Shown here piece after piece: positions 14,407 to 19,943 of a DNA stretch of 19,943 nt. Position 1 is the first letter of the stretch. Each line of letters opens with the position of its first letter. The translations under genes were made by a program, and so were the position numbers. The DNA comes from RGIG1828 sp045546535 (GTDB lineage Bacteria; Bacillota; Clostridia; UMGS1810), in contig JAZQDA010000044.1 in the NCBI GenBank assembly GCA_045546535.1, positions 1 to 19,943 on the forward strand, read 5' to 3'. The notes below the pieces were generated by a model. That model did no database searches and was not told the origin of the DNA. It was given only the letters and a program-made list of their open reading frames with translations.

Positions 14407-16237
14407 AGCAAACACCTCCGCCAAATACATTTGCTCCGCAATTTGAACATTTTTCTCTGCACTGGGGCGTTGTAATTCCCATTTCCGCCTTTTTTGCCTC
14501 GGATAAAAGGAACTCTTTTGTAACGCCCACGTCTATCATATCCCAGGGGAGAATTTCGTCATAATCTCTCGCTCTGGTATAGAAAGAAATTTCCATTCCG
14601 CATTCTTCAAACGCCTTGTCCCATTTTTCCCGGTCAAAAATATCTGACCAGCCGTCGAATTTTACGCCGAGTTCGTGTGCTTTTAAAAGAACTTTTGAAA
14701 GGCGTCTGTCGCCCCTTGCAAACACGCCCTCGAGCACACTTACGGGCGCTTCGTGGTAGTTGTAGGTTATGCGTTTATCGTTCATCGCGTCTTTGAGGGC
14801 ATATTGTTTTTCCCTGAGTGTTTCTCTGTCGTCCTGCTTTGCCCACTGAAACGGGGTAAAGGCTTTGGGGACAAATGATGCAACAGATGTAGTAATCCTG
14901 AGTCCTGGTGCTCTCTTTTCCTTGGGGACAGACAGATATTCTCTTACAACCTTTTTGGAAAGAGTTGCAATCTCGCACACATCTTCAACAGTTTCAAAGG
15001 GAAGTCCCATCATAAAGTAAAGTTTTATTGAACTGTACCCGCCCTCAAAAGCGGTTTTTACTGCAGTTAAAAGGTCATCTTCGGTTATATTTTTATTTAT
15101 GACATCTCTCATTCTCTGGCTTCCCGCCTCTGGAGCAAATGTGAGAGAACTTTTTCTTACCTTTTGTACCTTTTCCATAAGTTCCATAGAGAATGAATCA
15201 AGACGGAGCGAGGGAAGAGAAAGCGAAATCTTTTCTTTTTCTGTCATATCTAAAAGTCCGTCGGTAAACTCTTTAAGTCGTGAATAATCGCTTGTTGAAA
15301 GCGATGAAAGGCTTATTTCTTCATAGCCTGTGGAATCAATGAGTTTCTGTGCGCACGAAAGAAGCGTCTGGGGACTTTTTTCTCTCACAGGGCGGTATAT
15401 CATACCCGCCTGACAAAATCTGCAACCCCTCAGACACCCTCTGAAAACTTCAAGCATAATTCTGTCGTGCACGATTTCAACAAAAGGCACTATGAATTTA
15501 TCGGGATAGTGGACATTATCGAGGTCTTTTATTATTCTTTTTCTCACCTTTTCGGGCACAAAATCGTACTTTGGCTCAATTGATGCAATTTTTCCGTCAT
15601 CTTTATACTTAACATCATAAAAAGACGGCACATAGACGCCCTCTATGGAAGAGATTTTTTTCAGAAAATCAAATCTTGTGCCCTTTTCCTTTTTCCATTC
15701 TTTATAAGCGTCCATTACCTCTAAGTTTAACTCTTCCCCTTCGCCGAGAAAGTAAAAGTCCGCAAAATCAGCAAGTGCCTCTGCCGAATACGCACACGGT
15801 CCGCCCATACAAACAAACGGGTCGCCCTCACCTCTTTCAGATGCAAGAAGAGGTACTTTGGCAAGGGATAGCATATTGAGTATATTTGTATAGCACATTT
15901 CGTACTGGAGAGTAAAGCCGATAAAGTCAAAATCTTTTATAGCGTCCATTGACTCGAGAGCAAAAAGGGGAATGTCTTTCTCTCTCATCTTTTCTTCCAT
16001 ATCAATCCACGGGGCAAAAACTCTTTCGCACCAGATATCCTCCCTTTCGTTCATAGCGGAATAGAGGATTTTCATACCCAAATGCGACATTCCGATTTCA
16101 TAAGTGTCAGCAAAACAAAAGGCAAAGCGGATATCCACCTTGTCCTTATCTTTAATTATACTGCCGAGTTCACCGCCCGTGTAACGGGCAGGTTTTTCTA
16201 CAAAAGGCAATATATTTTCAATTTGTTGTCTTAGCAT
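14390..16237 (-). CDS. TIGR03960-family radical SAM protein with B12-binding-like N-terminal domain
   Basis: 615-aa iron-sulfur enzyme of the uncharacterised TIGR03960 radical SAM family; the reaction is unknown. Order: N-terminal conserved block PFVEKPARYTGGELGSI (residues 11-27); B12-binding-like Rossmann region (about 35-175, with GFTLQYEMCYTNILNML and MGGPCAYSAEALADFADFY); radical SAM domain with the 4Fe-4S motif FRGCLRGCRFCQAG (C268, C272, C275); the LSSLSTSDYSRL and FAPEAGSQRMRDVINKN blocks typical of the family; and a C-terminal Cys-rich tail (CREKCSNCGANVFGGG). ATG 16237 has AAAGGAAA upstream; the frame continues upstream to 16321 but without a site and across the promoter. Transcribed with the DUF2344 gene from 16286-16314. 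Confidence 0.92.
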   Translation of the reverse strand: MLRQQIENILPFVEKPARYTGGELGSIIKDKDKVDIRFAFCFADTYEIGMSHLGMKILYSAMNEREDIWCERVFAPWIDMEEKMREKDIPLFALESMDAIKDFDFIGFTLQYEMCYTNILNMLSLAKVPLLASERGEGDPFVCMGGPCAYSAEALADFADFYFLGEGEELNLEVMDAYKEWKKEKGTRFDFLKKISSIEGVYVPSFYDVKYKDDGKIASIEPKYDFVPEKVRKRIIKDLDNVHYPDKFIVPFVEIVHDRIMLEVFRGCLRGCRFCQAGMIYRPVREKSPQTLLSCAQKLIDSTGYEEISLSSLSTSDYSRLKEFTDGLLDMTEKEKISLSLPSLRLDSFSMELMEKVQKVRKSSLTFAPEAGSQRMRDVINKNITEDDLLTAVKTAFEGGYSSIKLYFMMGLPFETVEDVCEIATLSKKVVREYLSVPKEKRAPGLRITTSVASFVPKAFTPFQWAKQDDRETLREKQYALKDAMNDKRITYNYHEAPVSVLEGVFARGDRRLSKVLLKAHELGVKFDGWSDIFDREKWDKAFEECGMEISFYTRARDYDEILPWDMIDVGVTKEFLLSEAKKAEMGITTPQCREKCSNCGANVFGGGVCYEKRK

Positions 16238-16285
16238 TTTCTTTGGTTTCCTTTCGTGATTTTTTCTCGTACAATCACAGTTTAT

Positions 16286-16314
16286 ATTATAAAGAAAGAG
16301 GAGTTTATTGTCAA
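16286..16314 (-). promoter_or_regulatory. Consensus sigma-A promoter of the radical SAM/DUF2344 operon
   Basis: Minus strand TTGACA (16314-16309), 17-nt spacer, TATAAT (16291-16286). The -35 hexamer contains the TGA stop codon of the upstream M50 gene (16313-16311), so the two transcription units overlap physically. Confidence 0.92.
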
Positions 16315-17156
16315 CACTCAAAAGATTTCGCCTTTTCCATATGTTTCACATATTCTCCTGCACTTTTTCCTGAACCGAAAGAGCGAAGAGCAGATATAAG
16401 GGCGTTTTCGCTGAGTTCTCCGATAAAGCGTCCGTCTTCAAAAACTGCGCCGACAAGGTAATATGACGGCGAAATCCTTGACGCTATCGAAAGAAGCGTA
16501 GTGTCTGAAGAAAAAGCAAAGTATTTTATTTTCCTCTTTACCCCAGCCCCGCCTGAAAGGACGAGTCTTTTTTCTATGAGGTCAAGATTTTTCTGCCGTT
16601 TTGGGAAAAAGGCAACAAAAACAGTAAAAATTATAAGAAACATATTACCCATACGCGCCAAAAAGAGAAACAAACAGGCAAAAACAAAACAGGCAGTAAA
16701 GAAAAAGGAAATGTGCTTCATAATTTTCGCACCGTATATAATGCCGAGTTTTGACTGCAAAATCAGCCTCAAAACTGCACCGCCGTCGAGGGGCATTATG
16801 GGGAAAAGGTTTATAACGCCGATGGAAAGCGATGCAAATTCTAAAAGTTGGGCTTTTGCAATCCCGAATTTTCGCAAAGAAAAAAGAGCGCCAAACAAAA
16901 TGAAACTGCATATGGGTCCTGAAAGGAGAATTATCATATGCTTTTTTATGCTTGGCACTCTTTGTATTTCAAGATTCATTCCGCTTACCCCCAGCACTGC
17001 CCGTGAGGGTTTTACCCCAAGGCAAAGACCTGCTAAGGCGTGGGCGCACTCGTGGATTATTGCACCGAGATATCCTGAAAAAAGGAAGTTTTCTTTGCCC
17101 AGAAGTGCAGAAATGAAAACAACAAAAGCAACGCTTTTTTTAAGTTTTAATTTCAC
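16311..17156 (-). CDS. M50-family intramembrane metalloprotease, SpoIVFB-like
   Basis: 281-aa site-2-protease-type membrane peptidase. Visible: HECAH (HEXXH, residues 35-39) in a hydrophobic segment; SGP (79-81); the third-ligand motif NLFPIMPLDGG (116-126, Asp124); further hydrophobic segments around 150-185; and a soluble C-terminal part (about 190-281) that resembles the CBS-like domain of SpoIVFB. In B. subtilis SpoIVFB removes the pro-sequence of pro-sigma-K in the outer forespore membrane. GTG start (17156) overlapping the upstream stop as GTGA (17153-17156), with GGAG 11 nt before it. The pairing with an upstream one-helix M23 protein is exactly that of spoIVFA-spoIVFB, which supports this role over a generic M50 peptidase, but the substrate is inferred. 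Confidence 0.85.
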   Translation of the reverse strand: MKLKLKKSVAFVVFISALLGKENFLFSGYLGAIIHECAHALAGLCLGVKPSRAVLGVSGMNLEIQRVPSIKKHMIILLSGPICSFILFGALFSLRKFGIAKAQLLEFASLSIGVINLFPIMPLDGGAVLRLILQSKLGIIYGAKIMKHISFFFTACFVFACLFLFLARMGNMFLIIFTVFVAFFPKRQKNLDLIEKRLVLSGGAGVKRKIKYFAFSSDTTLLSIASRISPSYYLVGAVFEDGRFIGELSENALISALRSFGSGKSAGEYVKHMEKAKSFEC

Positions 17157-17938
17157 CCTGCAATCAACTCCAGAGGGTCTTTGGGGTCTTTATCTTTTCG
17201 TATTTCAAAGTGGAGATGCGGTCCTGTCGCAGAGCCTGTGCTTCCGATAAGACCGATAATATCGCCTTTTTTAACCGTCTGCCCCTCTTTGACATTTGAC
17301 TTTGCAAGGTGGGCATACGAACTTGTGTAGCCGTCAGTGTGAGTGATTACAATAAAATTTCCAGAATACTGATTGTAGGTCGATTTTGTTACCTTGCCGT
17401 CTTCTGTTGCTTTTACGGGATCACCCGTTTCGCCCTTTATGTCAATGCCGTTATGGAAAGAATCCTGACCGCTCAAAGGGTGCTCTCTCTCTCCAAACGG
17501 GGACGAAATTTCGCCCGTGCAGGGAAGAGAGGGGGAGAAAACTTTCAGAGGTTCTTTTTTCTCCTTGCTCTGCTCTTTTCCCTGAGCGTCTGAATTTATC
17601 TCTAAAGCAAACACTTTTTCGTCTTTCTTCTCGCCTGATTTAAGATAGCCAGAAACAAATTTTGACCCCTTTTCGCCAAAGTCTGAAACTTTGCCGAGTC
17701 CTTTTTTAGCAAAGTTTTCAAAGGCAAGTGCGTATTTTTTGACAGGGGTATTTTCTATCATTTTATTAAATAAATCAAGAGATAAATACTTTGCACCGAA
17801 AGAAAATATAAAGGCAAAGACAATGACAAAAGACGAAAGTCTTTTAAGTGTCAGTTTTTTATGATAAGACTTCGAATATTCGCTTTTGTACTGGGGGACA
17901 TATTTGTCTGATACATTTTTTCTTCTTTTATATTTCAC
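17153..17938 (-). CDS. Membrane-anchored M23 (LytM) peptidase, SpoIVFA/SpoIIQ-like
   Basis: 261 aa: basic cytoplasmic N-terminus (1-33), one membrane helix (about 34-53), a Lys/Glu/Ser-rich linker (about 85-135), then a C-terminal M23 domain with SSPFGEREHPLSG, FHNGIDIKG (H162, D166), SSYAHLAK (H210) and GPHLHFEIRK (H241, H243). The metal ligands and catalytic His all appear intact. Size, topology and place upstream of the M50 gene match SpoIVFA, the regulator that holds SpoIVFB; in B. subtilis SpoIVFA the M23-like domain is considered degenerate. GTG at 17938 was chosen because GCGGGGTG lies just upstream; the frame is open to a TTG at 18019 without a site. A cell-wall hydrolase acting alone is the alternative. 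Confidence 0.8.
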   Translation of the reverse strand: MKYKRRKNVSDKYVPQYKSEYSKSYHKKLTLKRLSSFVIVFAFIFSFGAKYLSLDLFNKMIENTPVKKYALAFENFAKKGLGKVSDFGEKGSKFVSGYLKSGEKKDEKVFALEINSDAQGKEQSKEKKEPLKVFSPSLPCTGEISSPFGEREHPLSGQDSFHNGIDIKGETGDPVKATEDGKVTKSTYNQYSGNFIVITHTDGYTSSYAHLAKSNVKEGQTVKKGDIIGLIGSTGSATGPHLHFEIRKDKDPKDPLELIAG

Positions 17939-17971
17939 TCTTTTCACCCCGCAAACATAGTCTTTTGTATA

Positions 17972-18000
17972 AATATATTCATTTGGAGCAGGAAATATGC
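17972..18000 (-). promoter_or_regulatory. Possible sigma-E-type sporulation promoter of the M23-M50 operon
   Basis: Minus strand GCATATT (18000-17994), a full match to the B. subtilis sigma-E -35 pattern, 14-nt spacer, then AATATATT (17979-17972), a partial match (5 of 8) to the -10 pattern CATACAMT. The predicted start would lie about 27 nt before the GTG start. No good sigma-A promoter is visible here. In such AT-rich DNA the match could be chance. Confidence 0.35.
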
Positions 18001-18043
18001 CTGTGGACTTTTGGCACAAACATTGGGATATTCAATCAGTTTG

Positions 18044-18076
18044 CGGTTTTTCACATAGTCTCCGGTTTTTCATATA
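18044..18076 (+). promoter_or_regulatory. Direct repeat overlapping the feoA promoter (possible operator)
   Basis: CGGTTTTTCACATA (18044-18057) and CGGTTTTTCATATA (18063-18076) are 13 of 14 identical, 19 nt apart start to start. The first contains the -35 hexamer and the second most of the -10 hexamer, a position suited to a regulator binding both. Confidence 0.35.
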
Positions 18077-18078
18077 AT
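18050..18078 (+). promoter_or_regulatory. Promoter of feoA
   Basis: TTCACA (18050-18055), 17-nt spacer, TATAAT (18073-18078), ending 21 nt before the feoA start, so the leader is very short and holds the GAGGAGGT site (18085-18092). Confidence 0.75.
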
Positions 18079-18099
18079 AAATATGAGGAGGTAGAGAAG

Positions 18100-18342
18100 A
18101 TGGAGAAAGAATTTTTTGACCTTAGCAGACTCTCTGACGGTGAAAAAGCAAAAATAATACACTTGGAAAATGAACCCGTGATGAAAAGACGGCTTTTTGA
18201 CCTCGGATTTGTCCCTGAAACCACTGTGGAATGTTTAAAGACAGCACCTTTTGGCGACCCTAAGGCATATCTTGTAAAAAACACTGTAATTGCGCTGCGC
18301 TCAGAGGATTCAGAAAAGGTAAAAGTGAAAAAATTATCTTAA
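18100..18342 (+). CDS. feoA: FeoA-domain protein
   Basis: An 80-aa protein consisting of a single FeoA (SH3-like) domain: KRRLFDLGFVPETTVECLKTAPFGDP (read as RRLFDLGFVPET then APFGDP), then AYLVKNTVIALRSED and a KVKVKKL end, matching the family pattern of M+RRL-DLG-pgt, gDP and alaLR. In Feo systems FeoA is a small cytoplasmic partner of the ferrous iron transporter FeoB. No feoB follows: the gene is flanked by a peptidase operon on the other strand and by tRNA genes, so it is an orphan here and its partner is unknown. ATG 18100 with a strong GAGGAGGT 7 nt upstream; the frame is open back to 17848 without a site, antisense to the M23 gene. Confidence 0.88.
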   Translation: MEKEFFDLSRLSDGEKAKIIHLENEPVMKRRLFDLGFVPETTVECLKTAPFGDPKAYLVKNTVIALRSEDSEKVKVKKLS

Positions 18343-18409
18343 AAAGGCTTTGACAGGTATAAGTTTTTGAAAAGTTGATATAAATATAAAAGAAATATTT
18401 CACATAACA

Positions 18410-18433
18410 TCTTTTCAATGAAAGGATTTTTTT
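18410..18433 (+). terminator. Probable terminator after feoA
   Basis: TCTTTTCA-a-TGAAAGGA (18410-18426) followed by a run of seven T. The stem is A/T-rich with one G-T pair, so it is weaker than the other terminators here. It lies 68 nt past the feoA stop; the 18343-18457 stretch holds nothing else I can identify. Confidence 0.55.
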
Positions 18434-18457
18434 GGGAATAAACACTTCAAAAAAGTC

Positions 18458-18489
18458 TTGACAAAGACTATATTATGTGTTACTATAAT
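18458..18489 (+). promoter_or_regulatory. Promoter of the tRNA-Leu/tRNA-fMet pair
   Basis: TTGACA (18458-18463) with TACTAT (18481-18486) at 17-nt spacing, or TATAAT (18484-18489) at a long 20-nt spacing. The -35 is framed by the inverted repeat AGTCTT-gaca-AAGACT (18454-18469). tRNA-Leu starts 16 nt past the second hexamer. Confidence 0.7.
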
Positions 18490-18505
18490 TAGGCACAATA
18501 TCTGC

Positions 18506-18590
18506 GCCGGAGTGGCGGAACTGGCAGACGCACAGGACTTAAAATCCTGCGGCCCTTAAAGCCGTACCGGTTCGATTCCGGTCTCCGGCA
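18506..18590 (+). tRNA. tRNA-Leu (anticodon UAA)
   Basis: 85-nt class II tRNA. Acceptor GCCGGAG pairs with CTCCGGC, discriminator A. D arm TGGCGGAACTGGCAGACGCA; anticodon stem CAGGA/TCCTG with loop CTTAAAA (anticodon TAA at 18540-18542); long variable arm CGGCCCTTAAAGCCGT; T arm ACCGG-TTCGATT-CCGGT. CCA is not encoded. Decodes UUA and UUG. Confidence 0.96.
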
Positions 18591-18614
18591 TCACATTTGT
18601 GCTTTCTTAAATAT

Positions 18615-18683
<69 letters not shown>

Positions 18684-18691
<8 letters not shown>

Positions 18692-18796
18692 AAATTAGCG
18701 GGCAAAATAGATGCAATCTGTTTTGACCGCATTTTTACGCACTTTTCTGGCAATTTTCAAAAATCCCATTTGAATAAAAGACAGTAGATGCACCCA
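18684..18796 (+). repeat. 8-bp direct repeat TGCACCCA shared by the tRNA end and element DNA
   Basis: TGCACCCA occurs at 18684-18691 (the last bases of tRNA-fMet including CCA) and at 18789-18796, 105 bp further. It could mark an attachment core or an older, nested insertion. Eight bases is short enough to occur by chance. Confidence 0.3.
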
Positions 18797-18873
18797 CCGT
18801 TTCAACCAGTCTTGAACCAGAGACAACGGCATAAATCCTATAAAATTCCGACTTGACTACATAATAGATGCAA
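18706..18873 (+). repeat. Three spaced copies of TAGATGCA (AATAGATGCAA)
   Basis: AATAGATGCAA is exact at 18706-18716 and 18863-18873; a variant AGTAGATGCAC is at 18783-18793. The core TAGATGCA starts at 18708, 18785 and 18865, spaced 77 and 80 bp. Short direct repeats placed just inside an element end are typical of arm-type integrase binding sites (Tn916 has such sites). The 18692-18993 stretch contains these repeats and the terminator at 18926-18962 and no gene I can support. Confidence 0.5.
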
Positions 18874-18925
18874 GTTAGAACATACAGGATACGAACCATA
18901 ACAAAAATTAATACAGATAAACGAA

Positions 18926-18962
18926 GGCGATAATTTCAGAAATGAAGTTATCGTCTTTTTTT
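18926..18962 (+). terminator. Intrinsic terminator (or leader attenuator) before the first element gene
   Basis: GGCGATAATTTCA (18926-18938), GAAA tetraloop, TGAAGTTATCGTC (18943-18955): a 13-bp stem with two G-T pairs, then seven T. It may end the tRNA transcript or shield the element gene that starts 31 nt downstream from read-through. Confidence 0.88.
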
Positions 18963-18993
18963 ATATCCAAAATTACAGGAAGGAGGAAACCAA

Positions 18994-19665
18994 ATGAATG
19001 TAGAAGGATTTTTGATTCAGGTAAAGCAGAACCTGCCAGAACATGATGGTGTGACTACTTGGGTTGAAAATTCTGCATTAAATGTTGGATATGGCAAGTC
19101 AGAGAGTTTTGAGATCAGATATCCCGGAGGCATTTGTTATAATGCCGCAACTGAGAAGACCGATGAATTTTATAAATTGGTTGAAGAAGCTGATAAAGCT
19201 TTCAAAACGGTTAAGGAGTATATTGATCTGATGGATAAAGCTCCAGAACTCAGTGCGAGAGATTTCAATATGCCATACAAGTTGCTTGCAGAATTTAACG
19301 GAGTTGTACTTGGCGGAATTGAGCATCGGTCAAATAATACCTTTGAGTTCACAACTTGGTCATACGCAAACAATTCTTTGTATCACGGTCATTATTTTAC
19401 CGATTACGAAAAAGCAAAAGAAGATTTTGCAGTAAGATCAGGATTGCTTCAATCAACAAAGTTGTTTACAGACAAAGAAATGATGCAAATATATCGTTGT
19501 GCAGAAGACACATTAAACAACGGATATGAATTGTCGAGTGAACAGACTGAGGTGTTAGAGCAGGTGCAAGAGAAGATTAAGGAATCAGTTCCGAACTTCG
19601 ATGAGAAGCTTCGGGAAGAGATTGATCAGGAATGCGAAGAAGACATGGGAATGTCAATGCAATAA
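18994..19665 (+). CDS. Mobile-element hypothetical protein, acidic, 223 aa
   Basis: I do not recognise a domain with an established function. The protein is soluble and acidic (C-terminus EEIDQECEEDMGMSMQ). The first half (about residues 1-75) includes WVENSALNVGYGKSESFEIRYPGG-type beta-rich sequence (seen as ESFEIRYPGGICYNAAT) and an acidic helix; the middle (about 85-155) has LLAEFNGVVLGGIEHR, then FTTWSYANNSLYHGHYF and DYEKAKEDFAVRSGLL; the end is helical. In my experience proteins with this style of sequence occur in conjugative elements of Lachnospiraceae and relatives, but that is recall, not a search. ATG 18994 with AGGAGG 7 nt upstream. A terminator stands just upstream, and a ribbon-helix-helix-like gene follows 20 nt downstream, so the two form an operon. 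Confidence 0.7.
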   Translation: MNVEGFLIQVKQNLPEHDGVTTWVENSALNVGYGKSESFEIRYPGGICYNAATEKTDEFYKLVEEADKAFKTVKEYIDLMDKAPELSARDFNMPYKLLAEFNGVVLGGIEHRSNNTFEFTTWSYANNSLYHGHYFTDYEKAKEDFAVRSGLLQSTKLFTDKEMMQIYRCAEDTLNNGYELSSEQTEVLEQVQEKIKESVPNFDEKLREEIDQECEEDMGMSMQ

Positions 19666-19685
19666 ATATGAAGGAGGAATAACAC

Positions 19686-19943
19686 ATGCAAGAAGGAACA
19701 AGAGTATTAGCAGTTGCGTTGTCTAATGAGGTGTTTGATAAATTAGATGACTTTGTAAAAGAAGCACAGGTTACAAAGAAGCAGTATGTTGCAGAACTTA
19801 TAGAAAAGGATTTGGAACAGAAGCTTCAACAGAAGCAGGAACCTGCAAAACAAATAGAGGTGCGACAGGCTCCTGACGGACAACAGATATGGGGCCGAGT
19901 TGAGGTTATAAATGCCTTGGACAAGTTTATGATTGAAAACGGC
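19686..19943 (+). CDS. Ribbon-helix-helix (CopG/MobC-like) protein, runs off the window
   Basis: Open reading frame of 86 codons without a stop to the window end, with ATG at 19686 and AGGAGG 8 nt upstream. Residues 6-45 fit a ribbon-helix-helix fold: a beta-strand TRVLAVALS, then helix NEVFDKLDDFVKEA, then KKQYVAELIEKDLEQKL; a Gln-rich linker and a second segment (IWGRVEVINALDKFM) follow. Such proteins bind DNA as dimers and in mobile elements act as antitoxins, transfer-control regulators or relaxosome accessory proteins; which one applies cannot be told. Its place in an element operon behind an unrecognised protein fits any of these. The 3' end is outside the window. Confidence 0.65.
   Translation, partial: MQEGTRVLAVALSNEVFDKLDDFVKEAQVTKKQYVAELIEKDLEQKLQQKQEPAKQIEVRQAPDGQQIWGRVEVINALDKFMIENG

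Noticed and set aside
16501..17250. Open frame of 249 codons on the plus strand opposite the M50 and M23 genes
   Set aside because: Antisense to two genes with clear catalytic motifs; Lys/Arg/Pro-rich product without recognisable motifs.
17848..18099. N-terminal extension of feoA
   Set aside because: Antisense to the M23 gene and crosses the feoA promoter; the 80-aa form from 18100 matches the FeoA domain length.
18706..18873. CRISPR array from the TAGATGCA repeats
   Set aside because: Repeats of 8-11 bp at 77-80 bp spacing do not resemble CRISPR repeats (about 25-40 bp with 30-40 bp spacers), and no cas gene is present.

Overview
The window looks like a piece of chromosome from an AT-rich, Gram-positive, probably spore-forming member of the Firmicutes (class Clostridia). 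The evidence is: near-consensus sigma-A promoters (TTGACA-17-TATAAT several times), strong AGGAGG-type ribosome binding sites, frequent TTG/GTG starts, the paired radical-SAM/DUF2344 genes, and a two-gene operon with the architecture of spoIVFA-spoIVFB. I cannot name a species.

Layout. Positions 1-549: remnant of a serine-hydrolase gene at the left edge, then a gene-free stretch packed with inverted repeats. 550-893 (-): tmRNA (ssrA) with its own promoter and terminator. 1012-6660 (-): a dense leftward series, rsmD-coaD-coiled-coil protein-(hairpin)-proB-proA-nfeD-SPFH protein-trmB, started by a consensus promoter at 6696-6724. 6763-10421 (+): a divergent series, PHP phosphoesterase-prmA and then rsmE-small membrane protein-dtd, ending in a strong terminator. 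10445-13727 (+): ileS with its own promoter and a terminator shared with the convergent genes. 13747-16314 (-): DUF2344 gene and its overlapping radical-SAM partner. 16311-18000 (-): M23 and M50 peptidase genes overlapping by 4 nt. 18050-18433 (+): a lone feoA. 18458-18691 (+): tRNA-Leu(UAA) and initiator tRNA-Met. 18692-19943: a different kind of DNA (short direct repeats, an intrinsic terminator, an unrecognised 223-aa gene, a ribbon-helix-helix-like gene running off the end), best read as the edge of an integrated mobile element at the 3' end of the initiator tRNA gene.

How the genes work together. Much of the core block serves translation: 16S rRNA methylation (rsmD, rsmE), ribosomal protein L11 methylation (prmA), tRNA modification (trmB), tRNA charging and proofreading (ileS, dtd), ribosome rescue (ssrA) and two tRNAs. 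coaD (coenzyme A) and proBA (proline) are metabolic. nfeD and the SPFH gene form a known membrane-protein pair. The M23/M50 pair is the best candidate for a developmental (sporulation sigma-factor processing) function.

The points most worth a second look are: the tRNA-fMet with an unusual discriminator base next to repeat-rich element DNA; the SpoIVFA-like protein with intact M23 residues and a possible sigma-E-type promoter; an Asp-to-Gly change in the GWDxHGLP motif of a long-type IleRS; the structured region at 300-480; and a perfect hairpin directly upstream of proB. I found no CRISPR array and no obvious new defence system; the accessory part visible is only about 1.25 kb.
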